Below, piece after piece: positions 17,943-26,224 of a stretch of 64,000 bases of DNA (the first letter of the stretch is position 1; the number at the start of each line of letters is the position of its first letter). Origin of the DNA: Nocardioides sp. BGMRC 2183 (GTDB lineage: Bacteria > Actinomycetota > Actinomycetes > Propionibacteriales > Nocardioidaceae). Below the pieces are notes generated by a model. The model was not told where the DNA came from, did not search any database, and saw only the letters and a list, made by a program, of their open reading frames with translations. The DNA is taken from assembly GCA_008123405.1 (NCBI GenBank), contig VSSA01000006.1, positions 62,001 through 126,000 of the forward strand, written 5' to 3'. The position numbers were made by a program, and so were the translations under genes.

Positions 17943-18472
17943 TCCACGAGCCCCGGCCCGACGGCCCTGCCGGGGCCGAGCGTTGGGTCGGCTACCTGGA
18001 CTGGTGTCGCGAGGAGCTGATCCGCGGCGTCCTCCGTCTCGATCCGGAGCAACGCCGGCTGAGCACCGTCGCGTCCGGCTGGACGCCGATCGAGCTGCTC
18101 AGCCACGTGCTGCACATGGAGCAACGATGGTTCGTCTGGGGCTTCCTCGGCGAGCAGGTCGCCGAGCCGTGGGGAGACTGGACCGTCCCCGAGCCGTGGA
18201 CGGCCGACGACAGCGACGAGACCCGCGAAGGGGCGCGCTGGACGGTCCCTGAGCGGGTCGGTGCCGAGGAGCTCGCCGAACGGCTCCGCACCCTCGGTGC
18301 GCGCACCAGTGCGGTGCTGCGGACCCACGCGCTGGATGCCCGCGCCGCATCGGGCGGTCGCTTCGGCGAGGACCCACCGACCCTGGAGTGGATCTGCTTC
18401 CACGTGCTCGCCGAGTACGCCCGGCACGCGGGACACCTGGACATCGCGGTGGAGACGATCTCCGGCCGCTGA
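17939..18472 (+). CDS. DinB-like / DUF664 family protein
   Basis: This 177-residue four-helix-bundle protein has metal-ligand histidines in the usual DinB places: LLSHVLHMEQRW near residue 60 and EYARHAGHLD near the C-terminus. The family includes thiol- and stress-related metal-dependent transferases, but the substrate here is unknown. GTG 17939 overlaps the polymerase-domain stop (GTGA), so the two are co-translated. Whether it acts in repair or is only co-expressed is not visible. Confidence 0.8.
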   Translation: MIHEPRPDGPAGAERWVGYLDWCREELIRGVLRLDPEQRRLSTVASGWTPIELLSHVLHMEQRWFVWGFLGEQVAEPWGDWTVPEPWTADDSDETREGARWTVPERVGAEELAERLRTLGARTSAVLRTHALDARAASGGRFGEDPPTLEWICFHVLAEYARHAGHLDIAVETISGR

Positions 18473-18486
18473 CGTCGGCGCGAAGG

Positions 18487-19068
18487 TCAGAGGATCTCGG
18501 CGCCCTCGCCGCCACCGGCCTGCTCGTCGAAGGTCTCGTGCTCGAGCAGGTGCAGCACAGGGACGCCCAGATGGCGGCGGGCCTTCGAGGTCCAGTCGAG
18601 GTGGAAGAACTCCGCGACCAGGTGCGGGCGGGTGAGGATGATCGCCTCGCGGCCGTCGACCCGCTCCACCGTCTCACCGAGTGCGTCGACGGGGGCACCC
18701 TCGATGACCGAGGCGCTACCGATCTCGGCGCCGGCAGCCCGCAACTGGGTGACGGAGTCCGCGAGCTCGCGCTCGGCCTCGTCCTGGAAGTCGTCGTGGA
18801 GCCGGTTGATCTCCTCGGGCTCGAAGGTGCGGGTGGGTGCGAGCATGTCGCCACCGCCGATCACCCCGAGCGAGGCCTCGACCGCGGCGGCGGCGTCGGC
18901 CATCGGCAGCAGGACGTGGTAGCGCACGGTCGCCTCGATGCCCTCGTGCAGGGAGCGGACCTGGCGGGCGTCCAGCTCGCTGAGGGTCTGCTCGACGAGC
19001 AGCACCACGTCGTACCGCTCCGCGTCGGCGGGGGCGGTGGGGGTCTCTTCGTTGGCGGCGTCGCTCAT
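18487..19068 (-). CDS. hypothetical protein with nucleotide-binding-like fold, 193 aa
   Basis: I do not recognise this protein securely. Alternating hydrophobic strands (YDVVLLVEQTL, VRYHVLLPMADAAA, AIILTRPHLVAEFFHLDW) and a central small-residue loop (LGVIGGGDMLAP) suggest a Rossmann-like or universal-stress-like fold. The C-terminus is glycine/glutamate rich. There is no membrane segment. It ends 14 bases from the convergent DinB-like gene and starts 18 bases downstream of ligC in the same direction, so it is probably in one operon with ligC. Confidence 0.6.
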   Translation of the reverse strand: MSDAANEETPTAPADAERYDVVLLVEQTLSELDARQVRSLHEGIEATVRYHVLLPMADAAAAVEASLGVIGGGDMLAPTRTFEPEEINRLHDDFQDEAERELADSVTQLRAAGAEIGSASVIEGAPVDALGETVERVDGREAIILTRPHLVAEFFHLDWTSKARRHLGVPVLHLLEHETFDEQAGGGEGAEIL

Positions 19069-19086
19069 GCCTCTATCTTCTCGCGT

Positions 19087-20196
19087 TCAGCCGCCGAGCA
19101 CATCAGCCAGGTCATAACGAACTGGTTGCTCCAGTTGCTCGTAGCCGCACGAGGTCGGGTCGCGGTCGGGGCGCCACCGCTTGAAGTGGGCGGTGTGCCG
19201 GAAACGCCGGCCCTCCATGGCGTCGTACTTGACCTCGAGCACGCGCTCGGGACGCAGCGGGACGAAGGAGAGGTCCTTGCCCTGGCTCCACCGGCTCTGG
19301 GTGCCGGGCTGGCGGCCGGGGTTGGCGATCAGGAACTCCTGCCACCGCCCCCACGGATGGTCCTCGATCGGCACCACCAGGTCCTGCAGCTCGGCGAAGA
19401 GCTCGGCGCGGCGCGCGGCGGTGAACGACGCGGAGACACCGATGTGCTGCAGCTCGCCGTCCTCGTAGAGCCCCAACAGCAGTGACCCGATCAGTGGCTT
19501 CTCGGCGGTGCTGGTCTTGTGCTCGCGATAGCCGGCGAGCACCACGTCGGCGGTCCGCTCGTGCTTGATCTTGAGCATGGTCCGCGCGTTCGGTGCGTAC
19601 GGCGCGCTCATCGGCTTGGCGATCACGCCGTCCAGCCCGGCTCCCTCGAAGGTGTGGAACCACTCTTCGGCCACCGCCGGGTCGGTGCTGGTGCGGGTCA
19701 GGTGGCAGGGCCCCGTCGCGTCCAGGTGCCCCAACGCCTCCTCCAGCACCGCACGGCGCTCCTGGAAGGATCGGTCGAGGTACGACGTGTCGCCCAGTGC
19801 CAGCAGGTCGAAGGCGACGAAGCTGGCCGGGGTCTGCTCGGCGAGCAGGTTGATCCGGGACTCCGCCGGATGGATCCGTTCCTGGAGCACCTCGAACTCC
19901 AGGCGGCCCTTGCCGTCGCGAACCGTCGAGGCCACGAAGATCTCCCCGTCCAGCACACAGCGCTCCGGCAGTTGCTCGCGGATCGCGGCGACCAGCTCGG
20001 GGAAGTAGCGGGTCAGTGGCTTGGTGTTGCGGCTTGCCAGCTCGATGTCGTCGCCGTCGCGGAACACCAGGCAGCGGAAGCCGTCCCACTTCGGCTCGAA
20101 GGAGAGCCCGAGCGGGTCGACCTTGATCGGGTCCGGCACGCCCTTGACGGCCTTGGCGAGCATCGGCTGGAGGGGCGGCATCACGGGGAGGTCCAC
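19087..20196 (-). CDS. ligC: ATP-dependent DNA ligase LigC
   Basis: This 369-residue ATP-dependent ligase has the adenylation lysine in EPKWDGFRCLVF. Further nucleotidyltransferase motifs are CVLDGEIFV, FVAFDLLAL, GLDGVIAKP and MLKIKHERTADVV, and a C-terminal OB fold follows. LigC enzymes seal nicks in gap-filling and end-joining repair together with primase-type polymerases, which fits the PolDom gene nearby. GTG 20196 follows the minus-strand TAGGCT box (20209-20204) by seven bases. A long palindrome begins at that same promoter. Confidence 0.92.
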   Translation of the reverse strand: MDLPVMPPLQPMLAKAVKGVPDPIKVDPLGLSFEPKWDGFRCLVFRDGDDIELASRNTKPLTRYFPELVAAIREQLPERCVLDGEIFVASTVRDGKGRLEFEVLQERIHPAESRINLLAEQTPASFVAFDLLALGDTSYLDRSFQERRAVLEEALGHLDATGPCHLTRTSTDPAVAEEWFHTFEGAGLDGVIAKPMSAPYAPNARTMLKIKHERTADVVLAGYREHKTSTAEKPLIGSLLLGLYEDGELQHIGVSASFTAARRAELFAELQDLVVPIEDHPWGRWQEFLIANPGRQPGTQSRWSQGKDLSFVPLRPERVLEVKYDAMEGRRFRHTAHFKRWRPDRDPTSCGYEQLEQPVRYDLADVLGG

Positions 20197-20205
20197 TCGA
20201 GTCAG

Positions 20206-20374
20206 CCTAGTGTCGCGTGTCGGAAATCATTGAACGGTTGGCGCACCGGTGGCACGCGCCTCGCTGTGTTGGCCGCGCTCGGAAGACGCCCGGTATGCCG
20301 TCGCGCGGCCGCCTTGCGATGCACGCACCACCGGCACGCCAACCGTCCAAGCATTTCCGCCACACGCCACTAGG
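20206..20374. repeat. 169-nt imperfect palindrome
   Basis: Successive blocks on the left pair with blocks on the right in order: CCTAGTG (20206-20212) with CACTAGG (20368-20374), CGTGT (20216) with ACACG (20362), GGAAAT (20222) with ATTTCC (20353), ACGGTTGGCG (20234) with CGCCAACCGT (20337), CCGGTGG (20246) with CCACCGG (20328), and GGCCGCGC (20271) with GCGCGGCC (20303). The whole can fold as one long hairpin with a 24-base loop. It spans the gap between ligC and soxR. It may be a MITE-like element, a structured RNA or a decayed insertion-sequence end. Confidence 0.75.
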
Positions 20375-20387
20375 GCGTGCGTCGGGA

Positions 20388-20816
20388 TCAGGGCTCCAGC
20401 AACACCGCGCCGGTCCCGCGCTCGCCGGCCTCGTCCCCGGGGTTCATCAGCGAGCAGCTCTTCATGCTCAGGCAGCCGCACCCGATGCAGCTGTCCAGCC
20501 TCGCCCGGAGCAACTCGATCCGGCGGATCTGCTCGTCCAACCGGGGACGCCAGGCGCGACTGATGCGGTGCCAGTCGGCCTTGGTCGGGGTGCGCTCCTC
20601 GGGGAGCGTCGCCAGCGCTGCAGCGATCTCCTCCAGGCTCAGACCGACTTGCTGCGCGGCGCGGATGAACGCGACCCGGCGCAGCGTGGCCGTCGCATAG
20701 CGCCGCTGGTTGCCGGTGGTCCGCTCCGAGTGCACCAGCCCCTTGGACTCGTAGAACCGGATCGCGCTGGTCGCCACGCCCGCGCGCTCGGCGAGCTGAC
20801 CGATGGTGATGAGCAT
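20388..20816 (-). CDS. soxR: redox-sensitive transcriptional activator SoxR
   Basis: This MerR-family regulator of 142 residues has an N-terminal winged helix (ITIGQLAERAGVATSAIRFYE), a dimerising coiled helix, and the [2Fe-2S] cysteine cluster CIGCGCLSMKSC at about residues 109-120 with C-x2-C-x-C-x5-C spacing, which is specific to SoxR. In Actinobacteria SoxR senses redox-active metabolites rather than general superoxide. No obvious target gene is adjacent; the nearby imperfect dyad at 20851-20872 could be for autoregulation. Confidence 0.95.
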   Translation of the reverse strand: MLITIGQLAERAGVATSAIRFYESKGLVHSERTTGNQRRYATATLRRVAFIRAAQQVGLSLEEIAAALATLPEERTPTKADWHRISRAWRPRLDEQIRRIELLRARLDSCIGCGCLSMKSCSLMNPGDEAGERGTGAVLLEP

Positions 20817-20850
20817 GGCTCCATCGTGCTGCGAAGGACGGCCGACTTCA

Positions 20851-20872
20851 ACCTTCCTTCAGGTATGGAGGT
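20851..20872. promoter_or_regulatory. possible SoxR/MerR-type operator
   Basis: ACCTTCCTTCAGGTATGGAGGT begins and ends with ACCT...AGGT and has weak internal symmetry. It lies 35 bases upstream of the soxR start, where MerR regulators bind. The match is poor. Confidence 0.25.
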
Positions 20873-20929
20873 GGGCGCAGCTCTCCGGAGCACCGCCCGT
20901 AGGATGTCGCCGTCGGTCATTCCGACACT

Positions 20930-21002
20930 GCCGGTGTAGCTCAGTTGGTAGAGCGCCTCTCTTGTAAAGAGGATGTCGCGGGTTCGACTCCTGTCACCGG
21001 CT
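20930..21002 (+). tRNA. tRNA-Thr (anticodon TGT)
   Basis: The acceptor arms GCCGGTG and CACCGGC pair. The D loop is AGTTGGTA, and the anticodon stem CCTCT/AGAGG closes loop CTTGTAA with anticodon TGT at 20963-20965. The T loop is TTCGACT. The discriminator base is T and CCA is not encoded. It lies between soxR and pdxY and overlaps neither. Confidence 0.95.
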
Positions 21003-21016
21003 CCGATCCTGCGACC

Positions 21017-21880
21017 TCACCGCACCTGGGTGACCTCGAACCGCTCCGGCGGGTGGGCGATGACCTCCTGCGCCGCGATGATCTGCAGCTCCCGTTGCCC
21101 CGAGGTCAGCGTCTCCTCGAGCACGCCGAAGATCGACGCGGCGGTGCGGCCGAGCGCCTCGGCGGGAGAGCCGGTGCTGTGCAGGTGGGCGGTGAAGAGG
21201 GCGGCGGTGACGTCGCCGGAGCCGTTGGCCTTCAGCGGGAGTCGCGGGGTGGTCACCGACCACGCGCCGTCACCGGTGACCGCGATCATCTCGATCACGT
21301 CTTCAGGCGTCTCGTCCCGGTCGACGGAGGTGATCAGCACGGTGGAGGGCCCCAGCGCCCGCACTTGGTCGGCGGCGTCGAGGATCGCAGCGAGCGGGGA
21401 GGGCTCGCCGAGCGCGTCGCGGCCGGTGATGAAGCCGAGCTCGAACTGGTTCGGCGTCACGATGTCGGCGACCGGCACCACCCGCTCGCAGATGATCGGC
21501 GGGATCTCCGGGTTGACGAAGCAGCCGGACTTGGCGTTGCCCATCACCGGATCGCACGTGTACGTCGCAGCTGGGTTGGCCGCTTTGACCCGGGCCACCG
21601 CGTCCAGGATGACGTCGGCGACGGCCGGGGAGCCCTGGTAGCCCGACAGGACGGCATCCACCGACGACAGCACGCCGCGCTCCTCGATCCCGATGATCAC
21701 CTCACGGACGTCGTGCGGGTCGAGGAGCGGGCCGCGCCAGGCGCCGTACCCGGTGTGGTTGGAGAAGTGGACGGTGAAGACCGGCCACACCTCGTGGCCG
21801 AGTCGCTGCAGCGGAAAGACCGCCGCGGAGTTGCCGACATGGCCGTAGGCGACCGAGGACTGCACCGACAGGATCTGCAT
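21017..21880 (-). CDS. pdxY: pyridoxal kinase PdxY
   Basis: The 287-residue length is exactly that of PdxY. It starts MQILSVQSSVAYGHVGNSAA and carries the family elements FSNHTGYGAWRG, YTCDPVMGN and, near the C-terminus, the phosphate-binding KANGSGDVTAALF. It phosphorylates pyridoxal in the salvage of vitamin B6. The start at ATG 21880 is set by homology. It converges on the tRNA-Thr gene and is divergent from the GMC oxidoreductase operon, 187 bases away. Confidence 0.93.
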   Translation of the reverse strand: MQILSVQSSVAYGHVGNSAAVFPLQRLGHEVWPVFTVHFSNHTGYGAWRGPLLDPHDVREVIIGIEERGVLSSVDAVLSGYQGSPAVADVILDAVARVKAANPAATYTCDPVMGNAKSGCFVNPEIPPIICERVVPVADIVTPNQFELGFITGRDALGEPSPLAAILDAADQVRALGPSTVLITSVDRDETPEDVIEMIAVTGDGAWSVTTPRLPLKANGSGDVTAALFTAHLHSTGSPAEALGRTAASIFGVLEETLTSGQRELQIIAAQEVIAHPPERFEVTQVR

Positions 21881-21963
21881 GCGTCCATCGTTGCACCCGA
21901 GCTCGACGCGCCGTTCGCGACGAAACAGTTTCATGTTCCGCGGACACCTATACGCGATCAAGT

Positions 21964-21977
21964 AGAACGCGTTACAG
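21964..21977. promoter_or_regulatory. KstR-like operator
   Basis: TAGAACGCGTTACA fits the TetR-family KstR consensus TNNAACNNGTTNNA at every fixed position. It lies 90 bases upstream of the GMC oxidoreductase start, in the pdxY-GMC divergent region. A close relative precedes the acyl-CoA synthetase gene at 48655. Confidence 0.5.
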
Positions 21978-22067
21978 TGACCGGGCTCATACTGGGCTGA
22001 CACCTGGTCGTGCCGCGACGACGCCACCGTCGCGCTGCGGGCGGCCGCCGATCGAAGGGGATGGGAC

Positions 22068-23729
22068 ATGGCCAAGCGTGCAGGATCGAAGGGCCGGTAC
22101 AGCAACGAGGCCGACTACGTCGTGGTCGGATCGGGCAGCTCGGGATCGATCGTCGCCGGGCGGCTGGCCGAGTCCGGCGCCAGCGTGATCCTGCTCGAGG
22201 CAGGCAAGTCCGACGACAAGGGCATGCACGGCTACTTCACCAAGAAGCCCGGGATGATCGGTCCGATGCACTCCGAGCCCAAGCTCGAGGCGAAGTTCGA
22301 CTGGGGTTACCGCTCGGTGGCGCAGCCGGGCCTCGACGGACGTCGGATGCCGGCGCCGCGCGGCAAGGTGGTCGGCGGCTCGTCCTCGGTCAACGGCATG
22401 GTCTACGTGCGCGGCAACCGGGCCAACTACGACTCCTGGGCGGCCGAGGGCAACACCGGCTGGTCGGCGGACGAGTGCAATGTCGCGTTCAAGCGCTACG
22501 AGGACTTCGAGGACGGCGAGAACGAGTACCGCGGCGCGGGCGGACCGATCAAGATCACGCGGAACAAGAAGCCCCAGGAAGCCACGCTGCAGTTCATCCA
22601 GGCCACCGCCGACACCCTCGGCGTGAAGGTCCTCGACGACTACAACGCGGCCGAGCAGGAGGGCATCGCGCGGATGCAGCAGAACACCGCCGACGGCCTG
22701 CGCTACTCCTCTTCCCGCGGTTACGTGCACCACCTCAAGCCGCCCACCCTGGAGCTGCAGACCGAGGTGCACGCCACGCGGATCGTGATCGAGAACGGTC
22801 GTGCGACCGGCGTGGAGGTGATCGACCAGGGCAAGGGCGGCGGCACCCGACGGATGATCCGCGCCGCCAAGGAGGTCATCGTCTCCGGTGGCTTCATCAA
22901 CTCCCCGCAGCTGCTCATGTTGTCGGGCATCGGTCCGGCCGACCACCTGGCCAGCCTGGGCATCGACTGCGTCGCCGACCTGCCGGTCGGGGAGAACCTG
23001 CACGACCACCTCTTCCACCCGATGTCGTTCCACGTCCCGAGCGTGGAGTTCCGCGGCAGTCCGTGGACCTTCTTCAAGGGCGTGGTCCGGGACCGCACCA
23101 TCGGCGGTTCCTTCCTGGACAACTCGGTCTTCGAGTCCGTCGGCTTCGTGCGCAGCTCGTTGGCCACGAACGTGCCGGACATCCAGCTGCACGCGCTGCC
23201 CTGGACCTATCCCAGCCCGAACCAGGACGAGCCGGTGCGGCACATGCCCGACCCGCGGCCGGGACTCACCGTCTTCTCGACGCTGATCTACCCGAAGAGC
23301 CGCGGCAACATCCGGCTCGCCTCGGCCGACCCACTGGCCGCGCCGCTCATCGACTACGGCTACTTCACCAACCCCGACGACGCCGAGGTGCTCGCTCAGG
23401 GCACCGAGATGATCCGCGAGATCATGGCCGGCGCGGCCTTCGGTGGCGGGGTCAAGGCCGAGATCCACCCCGGCCCCTCCATCCCCAACGGCAAGGAGCT
23501 GCGGGTGGCGCTCAAGGAGCGCTCGACGTCGGTCTACCACGGCGTCGGCACCTGCCGGATGGGCGTCGACGAGCGCGCCGTGGTCAACCCGGACCTCACC
23601 GTCCGGGGCATCGAGGGCCTGCGTGTGGTCGACGCCTCGATCATGCCGAGCATCACCGGCGGCAACACCAACGCGCCCTGCTACATGATCGGCGAGCGCG
23701 CCTCCGACTTCATCCTGGGAAGGGCGTGA
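22068..23729 (+). CDS. GMC-family FAD-dependent oxidoreductase (choline/alcohol dehydrogenase-like)
   Basis: This 553-residue flavoprotein has the FAD motif YVVVGSGSSGSIVAGRL at residues 18-34 and the GMC signature 1 region (GRRMPAPRGKVVGGSSSVNG). Signature 2 is VSGGFINSPQLLMLSGIGP, and the C-terminal catalytic segment is STSVYHGVGTCRMG with ITGGNTNAP. It oxidises a primary alcohol to an aldehyde. The aldehyde dehydrogenase gene two bases downstream would take it on to the acid. ATG 22068 has an AAGGGGAT ribosome-binding site. The upstream KstR-like box hints at lipid or sterol control; the substrate is unknown. Confidence 0.88.
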   Translation: MAKRAGSKGRYSNEADYVVVGSGSSGSIVAGRLAESGASVILLEAGKSDDKGMHGYFTKKPGMIGPMHSEPKLEAKFDWGYRSVAQPGLDGRRMPAPRGKVVGGSSSVNGMVYVRGNRANYDSWAAEGNTGWSADECNVAFKRYEDFEDGENEYRGAGGPIKITRNKKPQEATLQFIQATADTLGVKVLDDYNAAEQEGIARMQQNTADGLRYSSSRGYVHHLKPPTLELQTEVHATRIVIENGRATGVEVIDQGKGGGTRRMIRAAKEVIVSGGFINSPQLLMLSGIGPADHLASLGIDCVADLPVGENLHDHLFHPMSFHVPSVEFRGSPWTFFKGVVRDRTIGGSFLDNSVFESVGFVRSSLATNVPDIQLHALPWTYPSPNQDEPVRHMPDPRPGLTVFSTLIYPKSRGNIRLASADPLAAPLIDYGYFTNPDDAEVLAQGTEMIREIMAGAAFGGGVKAEIHPGPSIPNGKELRVALKERSTSVYHGVGTCRMGVDERAVVNPDLTVRGIEGLRVVDASIMPSITGGNTNAPCYMIGERASDFILGRA

Positions 23730-23731
23730 GC

Positions 23732-25336
23732 ATGACGGCCACCCCCGCAGGTACGACGAACGCCGCGACCACGACCGGAGCCCCGACCCGCCCCGCGGGA
23801 CTGACCGCTGACTTCCTCGACAGCCTGGTCGCACGGGTCCCGGGCTCGACCGGCAACACCTGGAAGCTGACCGAGGTCTACACCGGCGAGACCCTGGTCG
23901 AGTTGCCGCAGTCGAGCCCGTCCGACATCGAAGCCGCCTTCGCCAAGGCCCGGGCGGCGCAGCGGCTGTGGGCGCAGTGGCCCCTGGCCAAACGGCTCGA
24001 GGTCTTCGACCGCGCGCACACGCTGCTGGTCGACAACGCGCTCACCACCGCCGACCTGATCCAGGCCGAGAGCGGCAAGAACCGTCGGATGGCGATCGAG
24101 GAGACCTGCGATCCGCCGATGGTGATCAGCCACTACCTGAGGCGGGCGCCGAAGGTGCTCGCACCCACCAAGCGGGGCGGTCCGATCCCGTTCGTCTCGA
24201 CCTCGACCGAGGTGCACGTCCCGAAGGGCGTCGTCGGCATCATCGCGCCGTGGAACTTCCCGTTCGCCACCGGGCTCTCCGACGCCATCCCGGCGCTGAT
24301 GGCCGGCAATGCAGTGGTGGTGAAGCCGGACAACAAGACCGCGCTCTCCCCGCTGTTCGGGATCAGGCTGCTGGAGGAGGCCGGCCTGCCCGAAGGGCTC
24401 TTCCAGGTGGTCTGTGGTGAGGGCCCCGACGTCGGCCCGACCCTGATCGACAGTGCCGACTACGTCATGTTCACCGGCTCGACCGCCACCGGCCGAGTGA
24501 TCGGTGAGCGCGCCGGGCGCAACCTGATCGGCTGCTGCCTGGAGCTGGGCGGCAAGAACCCGATGATCGTGCTGGACGACGTGAACGTCGAGGAGTGGGT
24601 CGAGGGCGCCGCCTTCGGCGTGTTCGGCAACACCGGCCAGATCTGCATGCACATCGAGCGGATCTACCTCCCCGAGCACCGGTACGACGAGCTCCGCGAC
24701 GCGTTCGTGCAGCGGGCGTCCACGATGACCATGGGGGCGTCGTACGACTTCGGTCCGGAGCTGGGCTCACTGGTCTCGCCGGACCACTGCGACCGGGTCG
24801 CCGGGCACGTCGAGGACGCCGTCGCCAAGGGCGCGACCGTGCTGACCGGGGGGCGTGCCCGTCCCGACGTCGGCCCGGCCTTCTTCGAGCCGACCGTGCT
24901 CGAGGGCGTGACCAACCAGATGCTGGCCGGTCACACCGAGACCTTCGGCCCGGTCGTCGCGCTGCACCGCTATCGCAGCGTGGACGAGGCGATCACGCTG
25001 GCCAACGACACCGACTACGGCCTGAACGCCTCCGTCTGGGGCACCGACCTGGAGCGCGCCGAAGCGGTCGCGGCGCGGATCGAGTCGGGCAACGTCAACA
25101 TCAACGACGCACTGGCCACTGCCTACGCCTCCAAGGGGACGCCGTCGGGCGGGGTGAAGAACTCCGGCGTCGGCGCCCGCCACGGTGATCAGGGCCTGCT
25201 GAAGTACACCGACGTCAAGAACGTCGCGGTGCTCAAGAAGCAGGTGCTGGGCGCCCGGCCCGGTCAGGACTACGACGCCTACGTCAAGCAGATGCTCTCG
25301 TCGCTGAAGCTGATGAAACGACTGCGGGTGCGCTGA
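23732..25336 (+). CDS. aldehyde dehydrogenase, succinate-semialdehyde dehydrogenase (GabD2)-like
   Basis: This NAD(P)-dependent dehydrogenase of 534 residues has the motifs IAPWNFPFATGLSD, the general base Glu271 in CLELGGKNP, and the nucleophile Cys305 in FGNTGQICMHIER. It resembles GabD2-type enzymes more than betaine aldehyde dehydrogenases. ATG 23732 comes two bases after the GMC oxidoreductase stop. The open frame extends back to 22010, but that part is a shadow of the GMC gene. The C-terminal extension after residue 500 is basic. Together the pair oxidises an alcohol to a carboxylate. Confidence 0.88.
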   Translation: MTATPAGTTNAATTTGAPTRPAGLTADFLDSLVARVPGSTGNTWKLTEVYTGETLVELPQSSPSDIEAAFAKARAAQRLWAQWPLAKRLEVFDRAHTLLVDNALTTADLIQAESGKNRRMAIEETCDPPMVISHYLRRAPKVLAPTKRGGPIPFVSTSTEVHVPKGVVGIIAPWNFPFATGLSDAIPALMAGNAVVVKPDNKTALSPLFGIRLLEEAGLPEGLFQVVCGEGPDVGPTLIDSADYVMFTGSTATGRVIGERAGRNLIGCCLELGGKNPMIVLDDVNVEEWVEGAAFGVFGNTGQICMHIERIYLPEHRYDELRDAFVQRASTMTMGASYDFGPELGSLVSPDHCDRVAGHVEDAVAKGATVLTGGRARPDVGPAFFEPTVLEGVTNQMLAGHTETFGPVVALHRYRSVDEAITLANDTDYGLNASVWGTDLERAEAVAARIESGNVNINDALATAYASKGTPSGGVKNSGVGARHGDQGLLKYTDVKNVAVLKKQVLGARPGQDYDAYVKQMLSSLKLMKRLRVR

Positions 25337-25356
25337 GGGTCCGAGGCGGATCTCGC

Positions 25357-26148
25357 TCAGGCGACCTGCAGTGACCGCTTGGAGAGCCCCATCCAGAAGC
25401 CGTCGATGACCTGGATGCCGGGGGCCGTCGGGTCGCTGGCGGCCCCGAGGGTGACGAAGAGCGGGCTGTAGTGCTCGACGGTGGGGTGGGCGTAGGGCAT
25501 GCCCGGCGCCTTACTGCGGTAGGCGGCGAGCGTGTCCACGTCGCCGCGCGCCATCGCCTCGCCGGCCCAGGCGTCGAACTCCGCCGACCAACCGGGCACG
25601 GCGGCGTCGATGCGCCACTCGGTGAGGAACGGCAGGCCGTGGGTGAGGAAGCCGGAGCCGACGACGAGCACACCTTCCTCCCGCAGCGGACGGAGCCGCT
25701 CGCCGAGGCGCAACAGCCGTTCGGGGTCGTGGGTCGGCAGCGACAGCTGCAGCACCGGGATGTCGGCGTCGGGGTACATGATCTTCAGCGGCACCCAGGC
25801 GCCGTGGTCGAGGCCGCGCGAGGTGTGCTGATGGACCGGCTCGGTGTCCGGCATCATCGCGGCGACCCGCTTCGCCAGGGCGCTGGCGTCCGGCGTGCGG
25901 TAGGTCATCGCGTAGTACTTGGGGTCGAACCCGCCGAAGTCGTAGACCAGGTCGGCTCCGCTCGCACTCAGCGACACCGGCGCCGACTCCCAGTGCGCGC
26001 TGACGATCAGGATCGCCTTCGGTCGGGGAAGGTCGGCAGCCCACGCTGCGAGCTGGCCCGACCACGTGGGGTCGTCCAGCAGCGGCGGTGCGCCGTGCCC
26101 GATGTAGAGGGCGGGCATCGTGGCGGCGGTCCCGGGTGAGGCGTTCAT
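25357..26148 (-). CDS. DODA-type extradiol aromatic ring-opening dioxygenase (LigB/YgiD family)
   Basis: This is a class III extradiol dioxygenase of 263 residues. Metal ligands are visible in the N-terminal ALYIGHGAPPLL, in IVSAHWES, and in the HTSRGLDHGAWVPLK segment. Proteins of this group open catechol-like rings such as DOPA, and some act on small ketones. ATG 26148 has GAGGTG just upstream; a GTG at 26154 is the alternative. It converges on the aldehyde dehydrogenase gene. A tandem 7-mer at 26162-26175 lies at its promoter and may bind a MarR-type regulator, which is not encoded nearby. Confidence 0.85.
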   Translation of the reverse strand: MNASPGTAATMPALYIGHGAPPLLDDPTWSGQLAAWAADLPRPKAILIVSAHWESAPVSLSASGADLVYDFGGFDPKYYAMTYRTPDASALAKRVAAMMPDTEPVHQHTSRGLDHGAWVPLKIMYPDADIPVLQLSLPTHDPERLLRLGERLRPLREEGVLVVGSGFLTHGLPFLTEWRIDAAVPGWSAEFDAWAGEAMARGDVDTLAAYRSKAPGMPYAHPTVEHYSPLFVTLGAASDPTAPGIQVIDGFWMGLSKRSLQVA

Positions 26149-26161
26149 ACCCACCTCAATG

Positions 26162-26175
26162 GTTGAACGTTGAAC
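26162..26175. promoter_or_regulatory. tandem GTTGAAC 7-mers at the dioxygenase promoter
   Basis: GTTGAAC occurs twice head to tail, directly beside a minus-strand TATAGT -10-like box (26179-26174) and 14 bases upstream of the dioxygenase ATG. The position suggests an operator or initiation-region element. Confidence 0.4.
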
Positions 26176-26224
26176 TATATTCCCGCCGCCTCACCCGAGG
26201 ACCCAGCGGTCACAGCCGTGCCGA

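Noticed and set aside
22010-25336. 1108-codon ORF suggesting a fusion of oxidoreductase and aldehyde dehydrogenase
   Set aside because: The first half is a shadow of the GMC gene in another frame; the dehydrogenase starts at 23732 with its own ATG.
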